A stretch of 64,000 nt of DNA from Thuidium tamariscinum (Eukaryota > Streptophyta > Bryopsida > Hypnales > Thuidiaceae): positions 22,967,067 to 23,031,066 of the forward strand of contig OX344758.2 in assembly GCA_947034885.2 (NCBI GenBank), given 5' to 3'. The position numbers were made by a program, and so were the translations under genes. The stretch's first letter is position 1; every line of letters begins with the position of its first letter. Positions 47,416-57,688 of the stretch are shown here, piece after piece. The notes below the pieces were generated by a model. That model ran no database searches, was not told the origin of the DNA, and worked only from the letters and a program-made list of their open reading frames with translations.

Positions 47416-48661
47416 GTAATTCAGCATTTGAGTTTGATGCGGCATTAGAGGAGTTGGCTTTCTATATGCGTCCATGTTGTTAGGACTTGGATTTTTGCGA
47501 GCTATTACACCAGACTTTGCTGCTTTGACGAGCAAAGAACAGCAGTTGGACGGCTCCTTTCGGTTAGTTTCTTCATTCGTCATAACAATGAAAGTAAACG
47601 TGGGGTTTTCCTTTTATTATTTTATTATCTTAGGTATGTACAGTGCGAAGTGACTTGTTGAAGGACTTAAGAAGCAGACAATTTTATCATCTTAGATTAG
47701 CAACAATTTGTGAGCGTGGTGGTTGGAGATTGGATTGAGAAGTTCTTGTTTTTATTTTTAGTACTATCAGTGCTTCTGAATCGGTGAAGTTTTTTATCCT
47801 ATGTGTGATTTAAGAAATTATCTGGTAATCCATGAAACCGCAAGTTCCTAGACGACCTTGAGTTGTTTCCCTCACTCGCAGATATATTCACTGTAGACTA
47901 AGAACTGACGCTGAATCTGTCGCTTTCTTTGGGGGTGGATCACGTAAGCAAGCTGTAAGTTATGAAGGGCCTCAAACTTATCAGTGTTTTGCATTGATAC
48001 AGCGTAGCGTTTTTGAGTATGCATGCCTGACTTGTGCTATATCTGCGATCGAAAAGATTTGGACTATGTGTTTCTCTCTTAAATGATTGTTGCTTTATGT
48101 TCGTTCAGCTGCCACTGTAGTGGATGACTTGGAGATTTGAGCTTGCGCTTGTTTGTAGGTAACGGCTGGGCGCTTTAAAACCTTGCTTGCACATTCTCAA
48201 GAACTACTTCGGATGAGGTGGTTGTCTGGTATTGCAGACGACTTCATTACAAAACAATTGCCGCACAATGTGACATAGGGTCTGATTTTAATGTATGCTG
48301 TGGAGCACAAAGGCAATCGTGCGCTCACATCTGTTCAAGGCAAGTAATTCTTTCAGAGCTTTTAATTTCCTATTTGCAGTGGGTACATACTACACTTCAC
48401 CATGGAAAGTTGGAATCTCCTGCCATATCAGATTTTGAATGTTCTATTGTTTTAGATGCTCTTACACAAGAAAACATTTTGCAGATAATTGTAGTCAGAG
48501 TTGAAAGTATTGTCCTCCTAATGCATGTGATAGTCTTTTGAGCTCAACCCATATGCCAAGTCCTTGTATCTTTGGATTCTTATAACATCTTTTGATTGCT
48601 ATATACATGTAAAGTGAATTGTATCTTTTAGCCCAATTCAAATTCGGTAATTCTTTTACAG

Positions 48662-48820
48662 GAGAGCTGGCACATGACCTCCGATTTCTGGCATGTGTGG
48701 TCTCTCGAAGCTTTCTTGCTTTGGGGGATATTCTAAAACTGTATCGCAAGTTTTTGGAACTGTCGGGAGGCATATCTCGGGTTTCTGAGTTGAATGAATT
48801 GCTGATAGCTGCTCAAAATG
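48662..48820 (+). pseudogene. Peroxisomal ABC transporter (ABCD1/PXA1/CTS) exon fragment
   Basis: The parent protein imports fatty acyl-CoAs into peroxisomes. Seen: a 159 bp exon between TTTTACAG and AAAATG|GTGAGT encoding GELAHDLRFLACVVSRSF, LALGDILKLYRKFLELSGG and ISRVSELNELLIAAQNG. Known: the plant PXA1 second half has an LRFxASVVSQSFLAFGDIL...KFLELSGGINRIFELEE segment after its last membrane span, an unmistakable match. No neighbouring ABCD exons (nucleotide-binding domain, membrane spans) are visible within several kb, so this is an isolated exon with preserved splice sites: a captured fragment or gene relic. Confidence 0.75.
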
Positions 48821-49419
48821 GTGAGTGAGGGTTTCTGTGCGTTATACCCGACCCCGTAAAAATGGTCAAGTTTGTGGTTGAGTCAGGGTAGCTCGTCACA
48901 TTGTTAAATACAAGTCCGTTGTGATGGTGAAACCGAATCCATGCATTTGTAACAATTTGGATTTGCAGCTTGGACTTTACAAGTTATGATTTCTTTCATT
49001 ATGAATTTTGGGTTAGGTACAGTATAATGAACCTTGTGCTGACTATGATATATATGTGGTTTGCTCTTCTAGAATCATGCTTTTGATAGGCTGCCAAACC
49101 ATTCTTCATCATTTTTGTGAAGATGTGAAGAGGAGGCCGAGGGAGCTGAAGAGCTTAGCAGGAGGCCTACGGAGTTGACCGAGATAAATCACAAGTTGTT
49201 TAGAATTAGAGTTTAGTTTCTAGTGATGTTTAGTGATAATGTAGTCCAAGGAGCAATATTGGAAGATTAGATCTGTTTGTTCTCTTGTTATGTATTCAAT
49301 ATTTATTTTTGTAAGTATTGGTGCAATGCCAATAAAGGAATTCTTTTCAATGGACTTTGCATATGCACTTCTGCAGAACATATCTCAAACTACGTGAAAA
49401 AAACCCTAAAGTAGAACTT

Positions 49420-49600
49420 CATCCAAATAAATTCATCCAAAAATTTTCATCTTCAATGTTTTGTTTTCAAACTTTCATCCATAGATCTTCATCCAAAAAA
49501 ATCATCCATATGTCATCTATTTCATCCATTCAACATTGTCAATGAATTTCATCCAATGTTCATTAAATTGTCATTCATTGGACAAATATTCATCCAAAAT
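49420..49600. repeat. Degenerate TTCATCCA array
   Basis: TTCATCCA or a one-base variant occurs repeatedly (about 49420, 49432, 49477, 49490, 49518, 49549 and 49589), mixed with TTCATT/TCAATG. It looks like a decayed short tandem array. Confidence 0.55.
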
Positions 49601-49859
49601 TCTCAATGCAAATTCACTTGGTAGTAATTTTACATGGTAGTAAGTGGTACAAAAATGGTAGTGAAATAGTAGTTAATTGATAGTGAAATTAAGGTGAAAG
49701 TGAGGAAAAGAAATTTCACTTTGAAACGGTGAAAGAGGGGTGAATGTTCGGTGAAAGGATAGTGAATTGCCGGCACTTCACCGTACATTCACCCCTCGGT
49801 GAACCGGCTGAGGTTCCCTGTCGACTTTGAAAAGATAATTGCCTATCACGGTAATATGT

Positions 49860-50112
49860 ATGTCTGGGAAGAGTTCATATTCATTTTGAATTTTAATACC
49901 TTGCCGTTGCGACTAACGGTCATTTCGACTCAAATTTGGATTCTTTCTTTGCCTTGTGTTCTGGACACTGCTTTCCATGTGAAGTGTGACTCAGTCAATT
50001 ATCTTTGTGGAGTTTCTTTGGTATATATATTGCTAGTAGGCTGCATCAAAGCAAGATTGCAAGGGAATTGGATTGAGTGATCTCGTGTGAGTGTGTTTGG
50101 TACGAAGTGACC
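49860..50112 (+). repeat. Dispersed repeat family D, copy 2
   Basis: CGGTCATTTCGA, CTTGTGTTCTGGACACTGCT, GACTCAGTCAATTATCTTTG, GGCTGCATCAAAGCAAGATT and TTGGTACGAAGTGA match 25640-26000 in order. Lies inside the exon-fragment island. Confidence 0.65.
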
Positions 50113-50918
50113 CGGTGGTTCTTTCCATTTGAGGTCTGCCTTTAAGGAGATGTACTCACGAGACAGTATCATAACCTTAACCTTAGTGTCATTTGACCGC
50201 TTCAATTCCAGCTTGCAAATCGATACTTGATCAATTTCGACCTGTAAGGAAGTTATTTTTCAATATCTCGAATTGCCAGGCGGCAATTTGCAGCTTCTGT
50301 TTGTATTAAATTTTCAATTTTGCACGTCACTTACTATGGAAATGCTTCTCTGTGCAAGTAACGCGATAGCTAGCAAGCCCGCTGTCAGTCTGACTCTTGA
50401 ATTCCAGATGACAGTTTCTTGATCTGGTTCGGCCCCGTCCATGATGTAGTTCGATTTGTTTCTATCAGTACTTGTGTCAGGGCCGGGTAGATTGAAGTGC
50501 TATAATTGAATTGTGAAGTTTCAGTAGTAACTAATCGATCGATTGGTGTAAGAAGTCTGAGCAGAAGTACTTCCTTGTTTCAGCTTAATCAAGTACTCCT
50601 TGTTTCATGAGCTAGTGAAGCTAAAGCGAAATTTGTTTGCTACGTACTGGGCTCATGCAGCACTTTACTTTTGGAATTTCGACGCCAGTGCTTTCTGTTG
50701 TTCTGAGTCACGAGGCAATTGAACTAGGTACCGGTGTTTCAAAACGCTAGATTCCGTCTTCTCTTTGTGGACGTTCAATTGTAGGGATTAGCAGAACAAG
50801 TACTGTGAGTGTGTCACCGGCCCACGCACTGCATGTGTGACGATTTCTGAACGCACAATTAAATTAGAAATACGTCTAACTTTTGGTGATGATATTTTGT
50901 TTTTGATAGGATCCCTGG
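50113..50918. other. Unassigned part of the exon-fragment island
   Basis: Composition is closer to genic DNA than the flanks, but no reading frame or family is recognised. Confidence 0.4.
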
Positions 50919-51286
50919 AGGAGGAGGTCTAGCGAATTTTCAATCACCGGTGTCGCTGTTAGTGATTACGACGACAGCCAAGACGATCATGGCGGAAGAG
51001 CCGGCCTGCTGATGGAGATGCAGCTGATGTGCCGAACGGGGTTGCTGGAGCAGATGCGCCTGCTGGGGCAAATGCGGCTGCTGCGGCAGGGCTGGCGGGA
51101 CTGCCTGCGGCTCCCCTGGCGGATGCCCCCGTGCCAGGCCCTGCCGTCGCCAATCTGGCGGGAGCGCTCATTCCTCCTGCCGGTTCTGTCCTCCCACGGC
51201 CCCGTTCCGACATCGACGCTGCTCTGTTGGGTCCCTGGCCAACAAAGAGCAACCTGAGCTTCACCATCCACGCCAAAGTGGATTGA
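50919..51286 (+). CDS. GC-rich Ala/Pro-rich ORF fragment
   Basis: GC-rich island in AT-rich surroundings. After a possible acceptor (TTTGATAG|GATCCC at 50911) a frame reads DADVPNG-like sequence into an Ala-rich stretch (AGADAPAGANAAAAAGLAGL), a Pro-rich part and a Lys/Ser end, with a stop at 51284. Other frames, including two on the minus strand, are also open because of the composition and the short internal repeat GCTGGGGCAGATGCG-like. There is no ATG in this frame near the start. Function unknown; it may be a last exon of something lost, or not coding at all. Confidence 0.3.
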
Positions 51287-51833
51287 AGCCTGGTCATCAG
51301 TCTGCAAAAATGGAAGTGCAGTACACTGGGTTGAGCCAAATCCGTCACTGGGCTGGGAAATATAAATAAGAACGGAGAGCACTTGTTTTGGGAAAATTCC
51401 ATTTAGCGATGGAACTTTTATATACCTAAACACTTTCCGTGTTGTTGCTGCTTTTTATTAAAAGAAAAGTCTATGGTTACAAATCAGTAATCAGAGAGAT
51501 GCAACGAGTACTGTAGTTTGATAGTTCGATATGTTACAAGTGACGTGACTGAAGACGGTATTTCCGAATGAGGGTTTGACTATTTTATACACATTATACT
51601 CCGTATATATTTTATGGTGTTCCGTCTACTTCGAGTGTGTAGTCGGTGGGTGTGTATGGTCGTCTTAACCTACAAAAAGTCTATCGCTGGATTCAGTAGG
51701 GTTGGTCTTACTTTTGTGTGCTTGAAGACTATAAAGACCAGGAATTAAAAAAACACCCAAACAGGAGTCAGAGGAAGATGGGAGGCACCGTGAAGTGCCA
51801 AGTACCATCCCCAGAAATACAAAAGAACGGAGT

Positions 51834-53280
51834 CTATTCCGCAGCAAAGAAATTTTCTACGAGTTTAAGTGTGTCCTTGTGTCTAATAACAGAGTGGAAA
51901 TGTTGCCAAATGGCCATCCCAGCATGAATAGTAGAAATCCAAGTAGATCTAAGTATTCTTTGTGTGCTAATGTCAATCGAGCTATATCTCTTGCTACATC
52001 TGTCAGTCCAGATATGCCAGATTAGGAAACTTCGCATTATATCCCATGGTTGAAAAGTATAAATAAACTTGCCAATCCTAAAATTAGAATCAGCTGCAAG
52101 TCTTCCAAGTAAGGCATCTTGTATAGAGTCTATAGTTGGGGCTCCTGCCCTTCTTGCTAGTGTGTTAAACTTCTTCCACAAGTCCAGGGTGACCGGACAT
52201 TCCCAGAAGAGATGAATCAATGTTTCCATCCTAGCTGGGCACATAGAACATCCCATGTCTGTCGTTCTAACTCTCCAAGAGAGCCATTCACCCGTAACAA
52301 TTCCTCTATTGAGTATTTGCCAAAGAAACATAGCCTGTTTTTTTGGTCTTGCATTATGCCATAAGAGTTTGAAAATACCTTTAATCTCTGGTTCCGAGAA
52401 CCCTTGATTATAAAGCTCTTGAACTCCAATTGGTCTTTCACCTTTGGATTGTAATCCTTGTATGTAGCCTCTCTTCGATGTATATCCAAAAAAAGGGGCA
52501 TCTTTAAGCTTGTGTGTCTTTTTCCAACGCTAGTCATTAGGATCCCAATCAAGATTGCGAACCACCTCGCCTGGCATAATCCATACAAAGCTGGGATTGT
52601 CAGGAATTTCTTCTAGATTACAGTCCTGAAAGGACCTAGAAACATAGTCCCACCGAACAACCCTAGCTAGTAAATAATGGGAATCAGGGAGAGCAGAAGT
52701 GCCTTCCCATGATAACAAGCCTGAAGTCTGGTTCCAATGAAATCTAACTGCTTGTGATTCTTCTGTATCTGACAATTTGTGAAAAAAGAAGTTTGAGCTC
52801 CCTGGTGAATGAAGCCATGTAGTGTGACCTCTATCTGGAAAGGCTCGAGGATCCCATGGTATGTGGGAAATAATCTTCAGTCTTCGTGCTCTACTCTTCT
52901 CCGTGACTGCTCCTCGTCGTGGGAGCTGCCTCTATAATTTGTCTATCTTGAGCCAATTTGCATTTCTATCATCCCAAACATCCTTCACATGAGTAATACC
53001 TTCTCTAGACCATAAATGCAATCCCATATTGACTCCCATTCCCAATGGTTTGTTTTCTTCTTCTAGAATTGATTGCCAAATAAAGGTTGTCTCAATATTC
53101 CAACTGTAAACTCTGGTTGCACTTGTTCTAGCGCCCCTTTTACCGAAATGAACGCCTTTGAGAAAGAGGACATCAAAGGAGAAAAATTATCTTTCTTGAG
53201 TCCCTTGCTAAAAAACAACCAATTTCTAGAGCTGTGCCATTTAGCATCACCCAATGGCCTACCTATATCAATCTTGTGTT
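51834..53280 (-). pseudogene. LINE ORF2: C-terminal zf-RVT region
   Basis: Downstream of the inserted element the frame resumes with GDAKWHSSRNWLFFSKGL (53.2 kb) and, after further breaks, RFHWNQTSGLLSW and the Cys/His region CSMCPARMETLIHLFWECP typical of the zf-RVT domain of plant L1 elements. It ends with LKLVENFFAAE at 51834. Confidence 0.75.
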
Positions 53281-53283
53281 ACT

Positions 53284-53854
53284 CATTAGAGAAATTTTGA
53301 GCTCTCTAGAGGGCCGTTAGGAATTGACATGCAAAGCTATTTATTGAAGGCTAAAGATGATAGCCTTAGTACACAATATGTGTCGCTACCTTGTGTGAAT
53401 ATTCATCAAGTACTTATGAATTTGTTAAATAAAGAATTCACTTATTGTACCAAGGACTTGAATGACAAAAAGTACCTATTGTTCCATTGTCCAATAAGAG
53501 GTATTTCATGGTGCAAACATCATGAGCATGAAGTACCAATGATCTTATTAAAAAAAAAAGTTTCACTCATTGTACTAAAAACACATGAGCCATTAGTACT
53601 TAATTGCACCAAATTTGTCCCTCTCCAAATAAAATAATCCCTCAATGTACTTAAAATTTGAATGACAAGAAGTACCTAATGTCCCATTATCCAATAAAAA
53701 AACATGTACCTTTATAAACATCATGATGTCAAAATGGGTGGAAATAGGGAAAAAAAGTTGTCCTTTATTTGACAAGTACGCATTTAAATCCAATTGAGGA
53801 CCCCAATTGAGGCCATTCTAGAGGCCCTTTGGAGAGTTCAAAATTTCTCTAATG
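53284..53854 (-). mobile_element. CATTAGAG element (571 bp), inserted in the LINE
   Basis: Terminal inverted repeats of about 30 bp (CATTAGAGAAATTTTGAGCT at one end, its imperfect complement ending CTCTAATG at the other). It interrupts LINE ORF2, so it is younger than the LINE. Nearly identical in reverse orientation to the copy at 16113-16682. A 102-codon open frame runs through it on the plus strand, but it is part of the repeat and resembles no known protein. No convincing target-site duplication: flanks are ACT and TAG. Confidence 0.85.
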
Positions 53855-55424
53855 TAGTTGTCGAATTAGGTCACAATTCTTCTTTGAAATCCCACAACAT
53901 GCTGCTGTGTACCAACATGTTGCTAAAAGCACCTGATTAATAATAATGACCCTTCCAGCTTGTGAGACCATTTCTACTGCCCAGGATCTAAGTTTCTTCT
54001 TGATGGAATTAAGAAGAGGAACAATGTTCGTGTCTAGAGGTAGATGGAAGCCAATTAGAGGACCTAAATATCGAACACCAGTGCCCTCTAGTATCCACTT
54101 CAATCCTAGGTCTTCTCCCCAAGAAAAGTTTTGTTCGTTTTTGGAAGCCTAAATCGCATAGGTTTTATCCCAATTGATTCTAGATCCAGAAGCAAGACAA
54201 AATATAGATAAGACTTTTCTAACTCTCTCCAGATTAACCACTGAACCAATTAGGAATAAATTCATATCATCTGCTTAAGCCGCATCTGTCACCTCTGTTC
54301 CGTCTGGCAAACAGAAACCTTGGACTCCATATCGTCTATCCTGCAGCATGTGTCCAAGTGCATCCACTACCACTACAAATAAAAAGGGTGCTAAAGGACA
54401 ACCTTGTCGAACTAATCGTGAAAGATCAAATTCTTTGCCCACAACCCCATTTACAATAAACAGATGAAGAAGCATTCTTGTATAGAGCCATAACGCCTTT
54501 AATGAAATCATTGTGGAATCCTTGTTTCACCAAAACAGCTTCCATAAAGTTCCAAGAGATGCGATCATATGCTTTCTCAAAATCCAATAAGAGAAGAGTC
54601 AAATCCTGTCCTGACTCTAGAATTGCAAAATGCATAGCCTCTTACGCCATAAAAATATTATCTATAATACATCTTCCTTGAACAAATCCGGATTGATTCG
54701 GATGAACGATTTCAGGCAATATTGCCTGCAATCTATTAGCCAAAACCTTCGCCACTAGTTTGTAAAAGGAAGATAATAAAGTAATAGGTCGATAATTTTT
54801 AATAAGGCTGGCATCCCCTCCTTTTGGTAGTAGAGCAATAATACCTTTGTTGTGTGATCGTGATAGTTGTCCCGAGCTAAGTACTTCCTGCACCATTGCT
54901 AGAAGTCCATCCTGAAGAGTGTCCGAACAATTTTTGAAGAAATGCGTGGGGATTCCATCATCACCTGGCGTGTTCCCTGAGGACAAATCTTTGATAGCTT
55001 ATTATAGCTCCCTTAATGACAACTCCTTTGCAAAATTCTTGTTGTATTCATGTGTGACAACTTGAGGGACACTAAGAAGGACTTAATGCCTAGCCGCCAA
55101 ACTTTCTGGCGTTTCAGGATCCTCCGTGTACAGTTGTCGATAAAATTCTGTCACCACCTTAGATTTGTTTTGCTAGTCTGTGACAATTGAGCCTCCAACT
55201 TGAAGCTGGGAGATATACGATCTCTTATGTATGTCTTTGAAAACATTGAAGAACTCTTTGGTACATTTGTTTCCTTTCCTCAACCATCGTGCCGAAACTG
55301 CATGATATTGCGCTTCAAGGCCTTCCAAGGTCAATGAATGTAACATAGTCTGTGCTAAATCGAGGCGTAAGGATGCCTCCACTGATCCTGGATGTAGTTC
55401 CAAATAGGCCTCTGCATCCTTCAC
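53849..55424 (-). pseudogene. LINE ORF2: reverse transcriptase domain
   Basis: Contains the RT palm and finger motifs, including FEKAYDRISW and the remnant of YADD at about 54265-54275, where TAA replaces the Tyr codon. The pre-RT linker is at 55173-55424. At 53854 the frame is cut by the inserted CATTAGAG element after KKNCDLIRQLH. Confidence 0.85.
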
Positions 55425-55664
55425 TTCTTGCAGCGCCTTATGTTCTTCTCTAAACTTCTTACTACGCTATTCCTTGGAGATTTTGCTTGCTTCTTGGAGT
55501 GCTCTAGATTGAGCTTGGTATATCCAATCCTGATGAGATTCCCCATCTCCACATACATCACTTTCACTCCAAGCTTTATTCAATCTCTCCTTAGCTTTGT
55601 CACTTTGAAATAAATCATTTCGCATAGGCTTTTTCTTGGCTAAAGTTTTGGTCAGGGGAAAAAG

Positions 55665-56440
55665 CTAGAATTGAACAGGGGGGTGATCTGAGACCTTCAA
55701 GTGAGGGTGGATGTTCACCACCCCTCTTTGACCGCAAAGAGAAGAAGATATATAAATTCTATCAAGTCTGGCTCTCCTCCTAGCATCGCCATCTCGATTG
55801 TTTACCCAAGTAAAGGATTTTTGTGAGGCTCTTCGAATGGTATCTGCATGCCAAGTATCTTCTAAGCCATAATGGTTCAAAAGACGTGTCCATGCTCCCA
55901 TTTCTCTCCTACTGGGGCTAGAGCTAATTCTACCACTCCCCAATCGATCCTCTGGAGATTCTACCATATTGAAATCCCCTGCTAGAATAAAACCTTGGCC
56001 ACTCAAGTTGGCATCCACTAAGGCTCTCCGAAGGGAAGCCCTTTCATTGGAAACCACCGGTGCATAAACATTTATAATTGTCAAGATGAAATTGTCATTG
56101 GTTTGAATTGAAAGGTATTGTACCCTTCCATCCAATATGATTCCTTCACCTTTAATCATCTGAGACATATTTCTAGCTATTAATATCCCAGTCCCAGACC
56201 TCCATCTTCCCCTATCACTCATCGTGGTAGGGTTCCAAGCTCTATGTCCTGTAGGAAAAGGAATTTAACTTCTAGTTTTTAACCTGCATTTATCCTCATT
56301 CATCCAGTGTTCTTGTAGTAGAATCACCTGGGGTTGAGGATGCATGCGATTAAAAATGCGTCTAACATGCACTTGTTTCTTAGAACCTCTAGTGCCAATG
56401 CCTGCTCCTCACAAATTCAATGTATATAATGAAAATCCAA
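55665..56440 (-). pseudogene. LINE ORF2: APE-like endonuclease domain
   Basis: First domain of ORF2. The N-terminal part (GIGTRGSKKQVHVRRIF, then LLQEHWM) precedes two stops. The rest is open from 56222 and holds the Asp-Asn pair of GDFNM and the Ser-Asp-His end motif SDHPPV. These are the landmarks of exonuclease-endonuclease-phosphatase fold enzymes in LINEs. Confidence 0.8.
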
Positions 56441-56487
56441 AATCCATATAAAAAGTTTTATAAAAGATAAGGGTTCACCGTGCTATT

Positions 56488-57174
56488 TTAGGAACGTGTG
56501 TTGGCTGCTCTCTTAAGAGCTTCCACTACCACCTTCCTTTGCCGTTTCGAGATCTGAACTGGAGAAGCATGAATCCCTGGCTGCCAATCTGATGTCGTGT
56601 CTTGAAAGTTGGGAATACCAGCCGATAATTTGAGAAGAAGGTTGGCTTTCTCCCTGCCTCTCCATGGTGCCAGTTGATCAATGCTCGACTTTTCCCACCA
56701 TGAGACACTCAATCCTAGAAGAGGGGCAGCTTTCTTCGTGACTTTCACTGCTGCCAGGACCATCAACTCATGCGCACCACCTGCCGAGTCCCAACATGCA
56801 GACCATCTGATCAATTCCCATCTGTGCAAGTTAAGAGGTTTGTGGACATATGACTTGAGGTGTAAAACTACACTCTCAAAGATTTTGGATTTTATGGAAT
56901 CCAGATCCGTATCAGATTCCACAAATGCAAGCTTTATAGGGTCAGTAAAACCCGGCAGCTCCTCTGAGTCATCGAGTAACAAAACCACATCCTCATTTGA
57001 ATCCTTAAACAATATAACCCATATAGCTATAAACCTTGGACTTGAACTCGGAATTGTCAGAAAAGGAGAACTGAACTCCTTTTGGAGAGAATCTTCGCTC
57101 CATGCAGACCACCATGAATCTGATAAGTTTGTGGATGGCCGATCCTTCTTTCCTGACCAAAACTTGCCTGACAT
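56488..57174 (-). CDS. LINE ORF1-like protein (228 aa)
   Basis: Uninterrupted 228-codon frame directly upstream of the LINE endonuclease, in the position of ORF1. It begins MSGKFWSGKK, has a Trp/Ser-rich N-terminus, an acidic centre (KDSNEDVVLLLDDSEELP) and a basic C-terminus (ISKRQRKVVVEALKRA). I see no CCHC zinc knuckle and no clear RRM, which plant L1 ORF1 proteins usually have, so this is either a shortened ORF1 or an unrelated lineage-specific protein. Only 38 bases separate its stop from the first endonuclease-like residues. It is open while ORF2 is full of stops, which is unexpected for an equally old sequence. Confidence 0.55.
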   Translation of the reverse strand: MSGKFWSGKKDRPSTNLSDSWWSAWSEDSLQKEFSSPFLTIPSSSPRFIAIWVILFKDSNEDVVLLLDDSEELPGFTDPIKLAFVESDTDLDSIKSKIFESVVLHLKSYVHKPLNLHRWELIRWSACWDSAGGAHELMVLAAVKVTKKAAPLLGLSVSWWEKSSIDQLAPWRGREKANLLLKLSAGIPNFQDTTSDWQPGIHASPVQISKRQRKVVVEALKRAANTRS

Positions 57175-57180
57175 GCACTA

Positions 57181-57688
57181 CAAGAGAATGGGGTCTTTTA
57201 AGTAGTGTCCATTACAAGAAAAACGAGCCTTCAAAAAGGCCGTCATTTTGGTTTTTTCTCAGAGCGGATCTTTTATTCTAGTCAGTCTAATATGGTGTAT
57301 CCACCCACATTGTCAATCGGTCAGACAAAAAAGGGCAGTTCACGAACGGTGGAGATGATATCGCCCATCCCTGCCGTCATGCATAGTAATTGCATCCCGC
57401 CAAGCGCCTGCTGATGAGGATTTCCATCGAAAAGTTAATCATCCACGCAGAACTTGCGCCTAAATTATCTACTGCTTGGCTTCCTTTGATTTGTACGTGA
57501 TCTACCTTCTTCCACCTCGAACACATATCGTTGTGGACTGTGGTAGCAACACTCATCGATTGTAGACTGTTAACTAATCTTTGTTGTATATTTGAGTAGT
57601 TTTGTACAATGAGTTGATCTTTTTTTTGTTAGTAGTCCGTAAACTTTGTGAATGAGTCTTTCCTGTACTCACAAGTATTGTGTAAGGA
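57181..57688 (+). promoter_or_regulatory. Upstream region of the 986-aa gene
   Basis: About 500 bp between the LINE 5' end and the ATG at 57689. Holds a TATATTTGAG string near 57586 and a T-rich tract near 57622. It must contain the promoter and 5' leader unless these lie beyond the LINE. Confidence 0.35.

Larger units (their letters stand above)
51834..56450 (-). pseudogene. LINE ORF2 (endonuclease-reverse transcriptase), multiply broken
   Basis: Encodes target-primed reverse transcription. Seen: endonuclease segments QVILLQEHWM (catalytic Glu), INVYAP, GDFNMVESPEDR, SFTWVNNR, RLDRIYIS and SDHPPV; the pre-RT segment WLRKGNKCTKEFFNVF; RT segments GIIALLPKGGD, NYRPITLLSSFYKLVAKVLANR, QSGFVQGRCIIDN, DFEKAYDRISW and QGCPLAPFLF; and zf-RVT with FLWQILNRGIVTGEWL and CSMCPARMETLIHLFWECP. 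In-frame stops occur in NL(stop)GAGI, RS(stop)IPF, IFMA(stop)EAMHF, DAA(stop)ADDMN and DPND(stop)RW. Several are explained by single C-to-T changes (CGA to TGA, CAA to TAA). The DAA(stop)ADD stop sits where the catalytic Tyr of YADD is expected. The RT-to-C-terminus region is split by a CATTAGAG element. Certainly inactive. Confidence 0.85.
51660..57180 (-). mobile_element. L1-type LINE retrotransposon, nearly full length, decayed
   Basis: Read on the minus strand: an ORF1-like frame (57174-56488), then ORF2 with an APE-type endonuclease, reverse transcriptase and C-terminal zf-RVT region. This order is the plant L1 layout. The 5' end lies close to 57.18 kb and the 3' end near 51.66 kb. No clear poly(A) tail or target duplication is visible. 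ORF2 has several nonsense codons and is split by a 571 bp CATTAGAG element at 53284-53854. Confidence 0.85.

Noticed and set aside
47880-47920. Possible C-terminal eS26 exon (IHCRLRTD)
   Set aside because: Similarity to IHSxVVRVRSRTDR is short and needs a deletion; too weak to call.
50959-51433. Two overlapping minus-strand frames of 147-148 codons
   Set aside because: They lie opposite the GC-rich Ala/Pro block, where composition keeps several frames open. Arg/Ser- and Ala-rich sequence with no family features.
56681-57205. 174-codon plus-strand frame
   Set aside because: Antisense shadow of the LINE ORF1-like frame, which sits in the correct position and orientation for the element.
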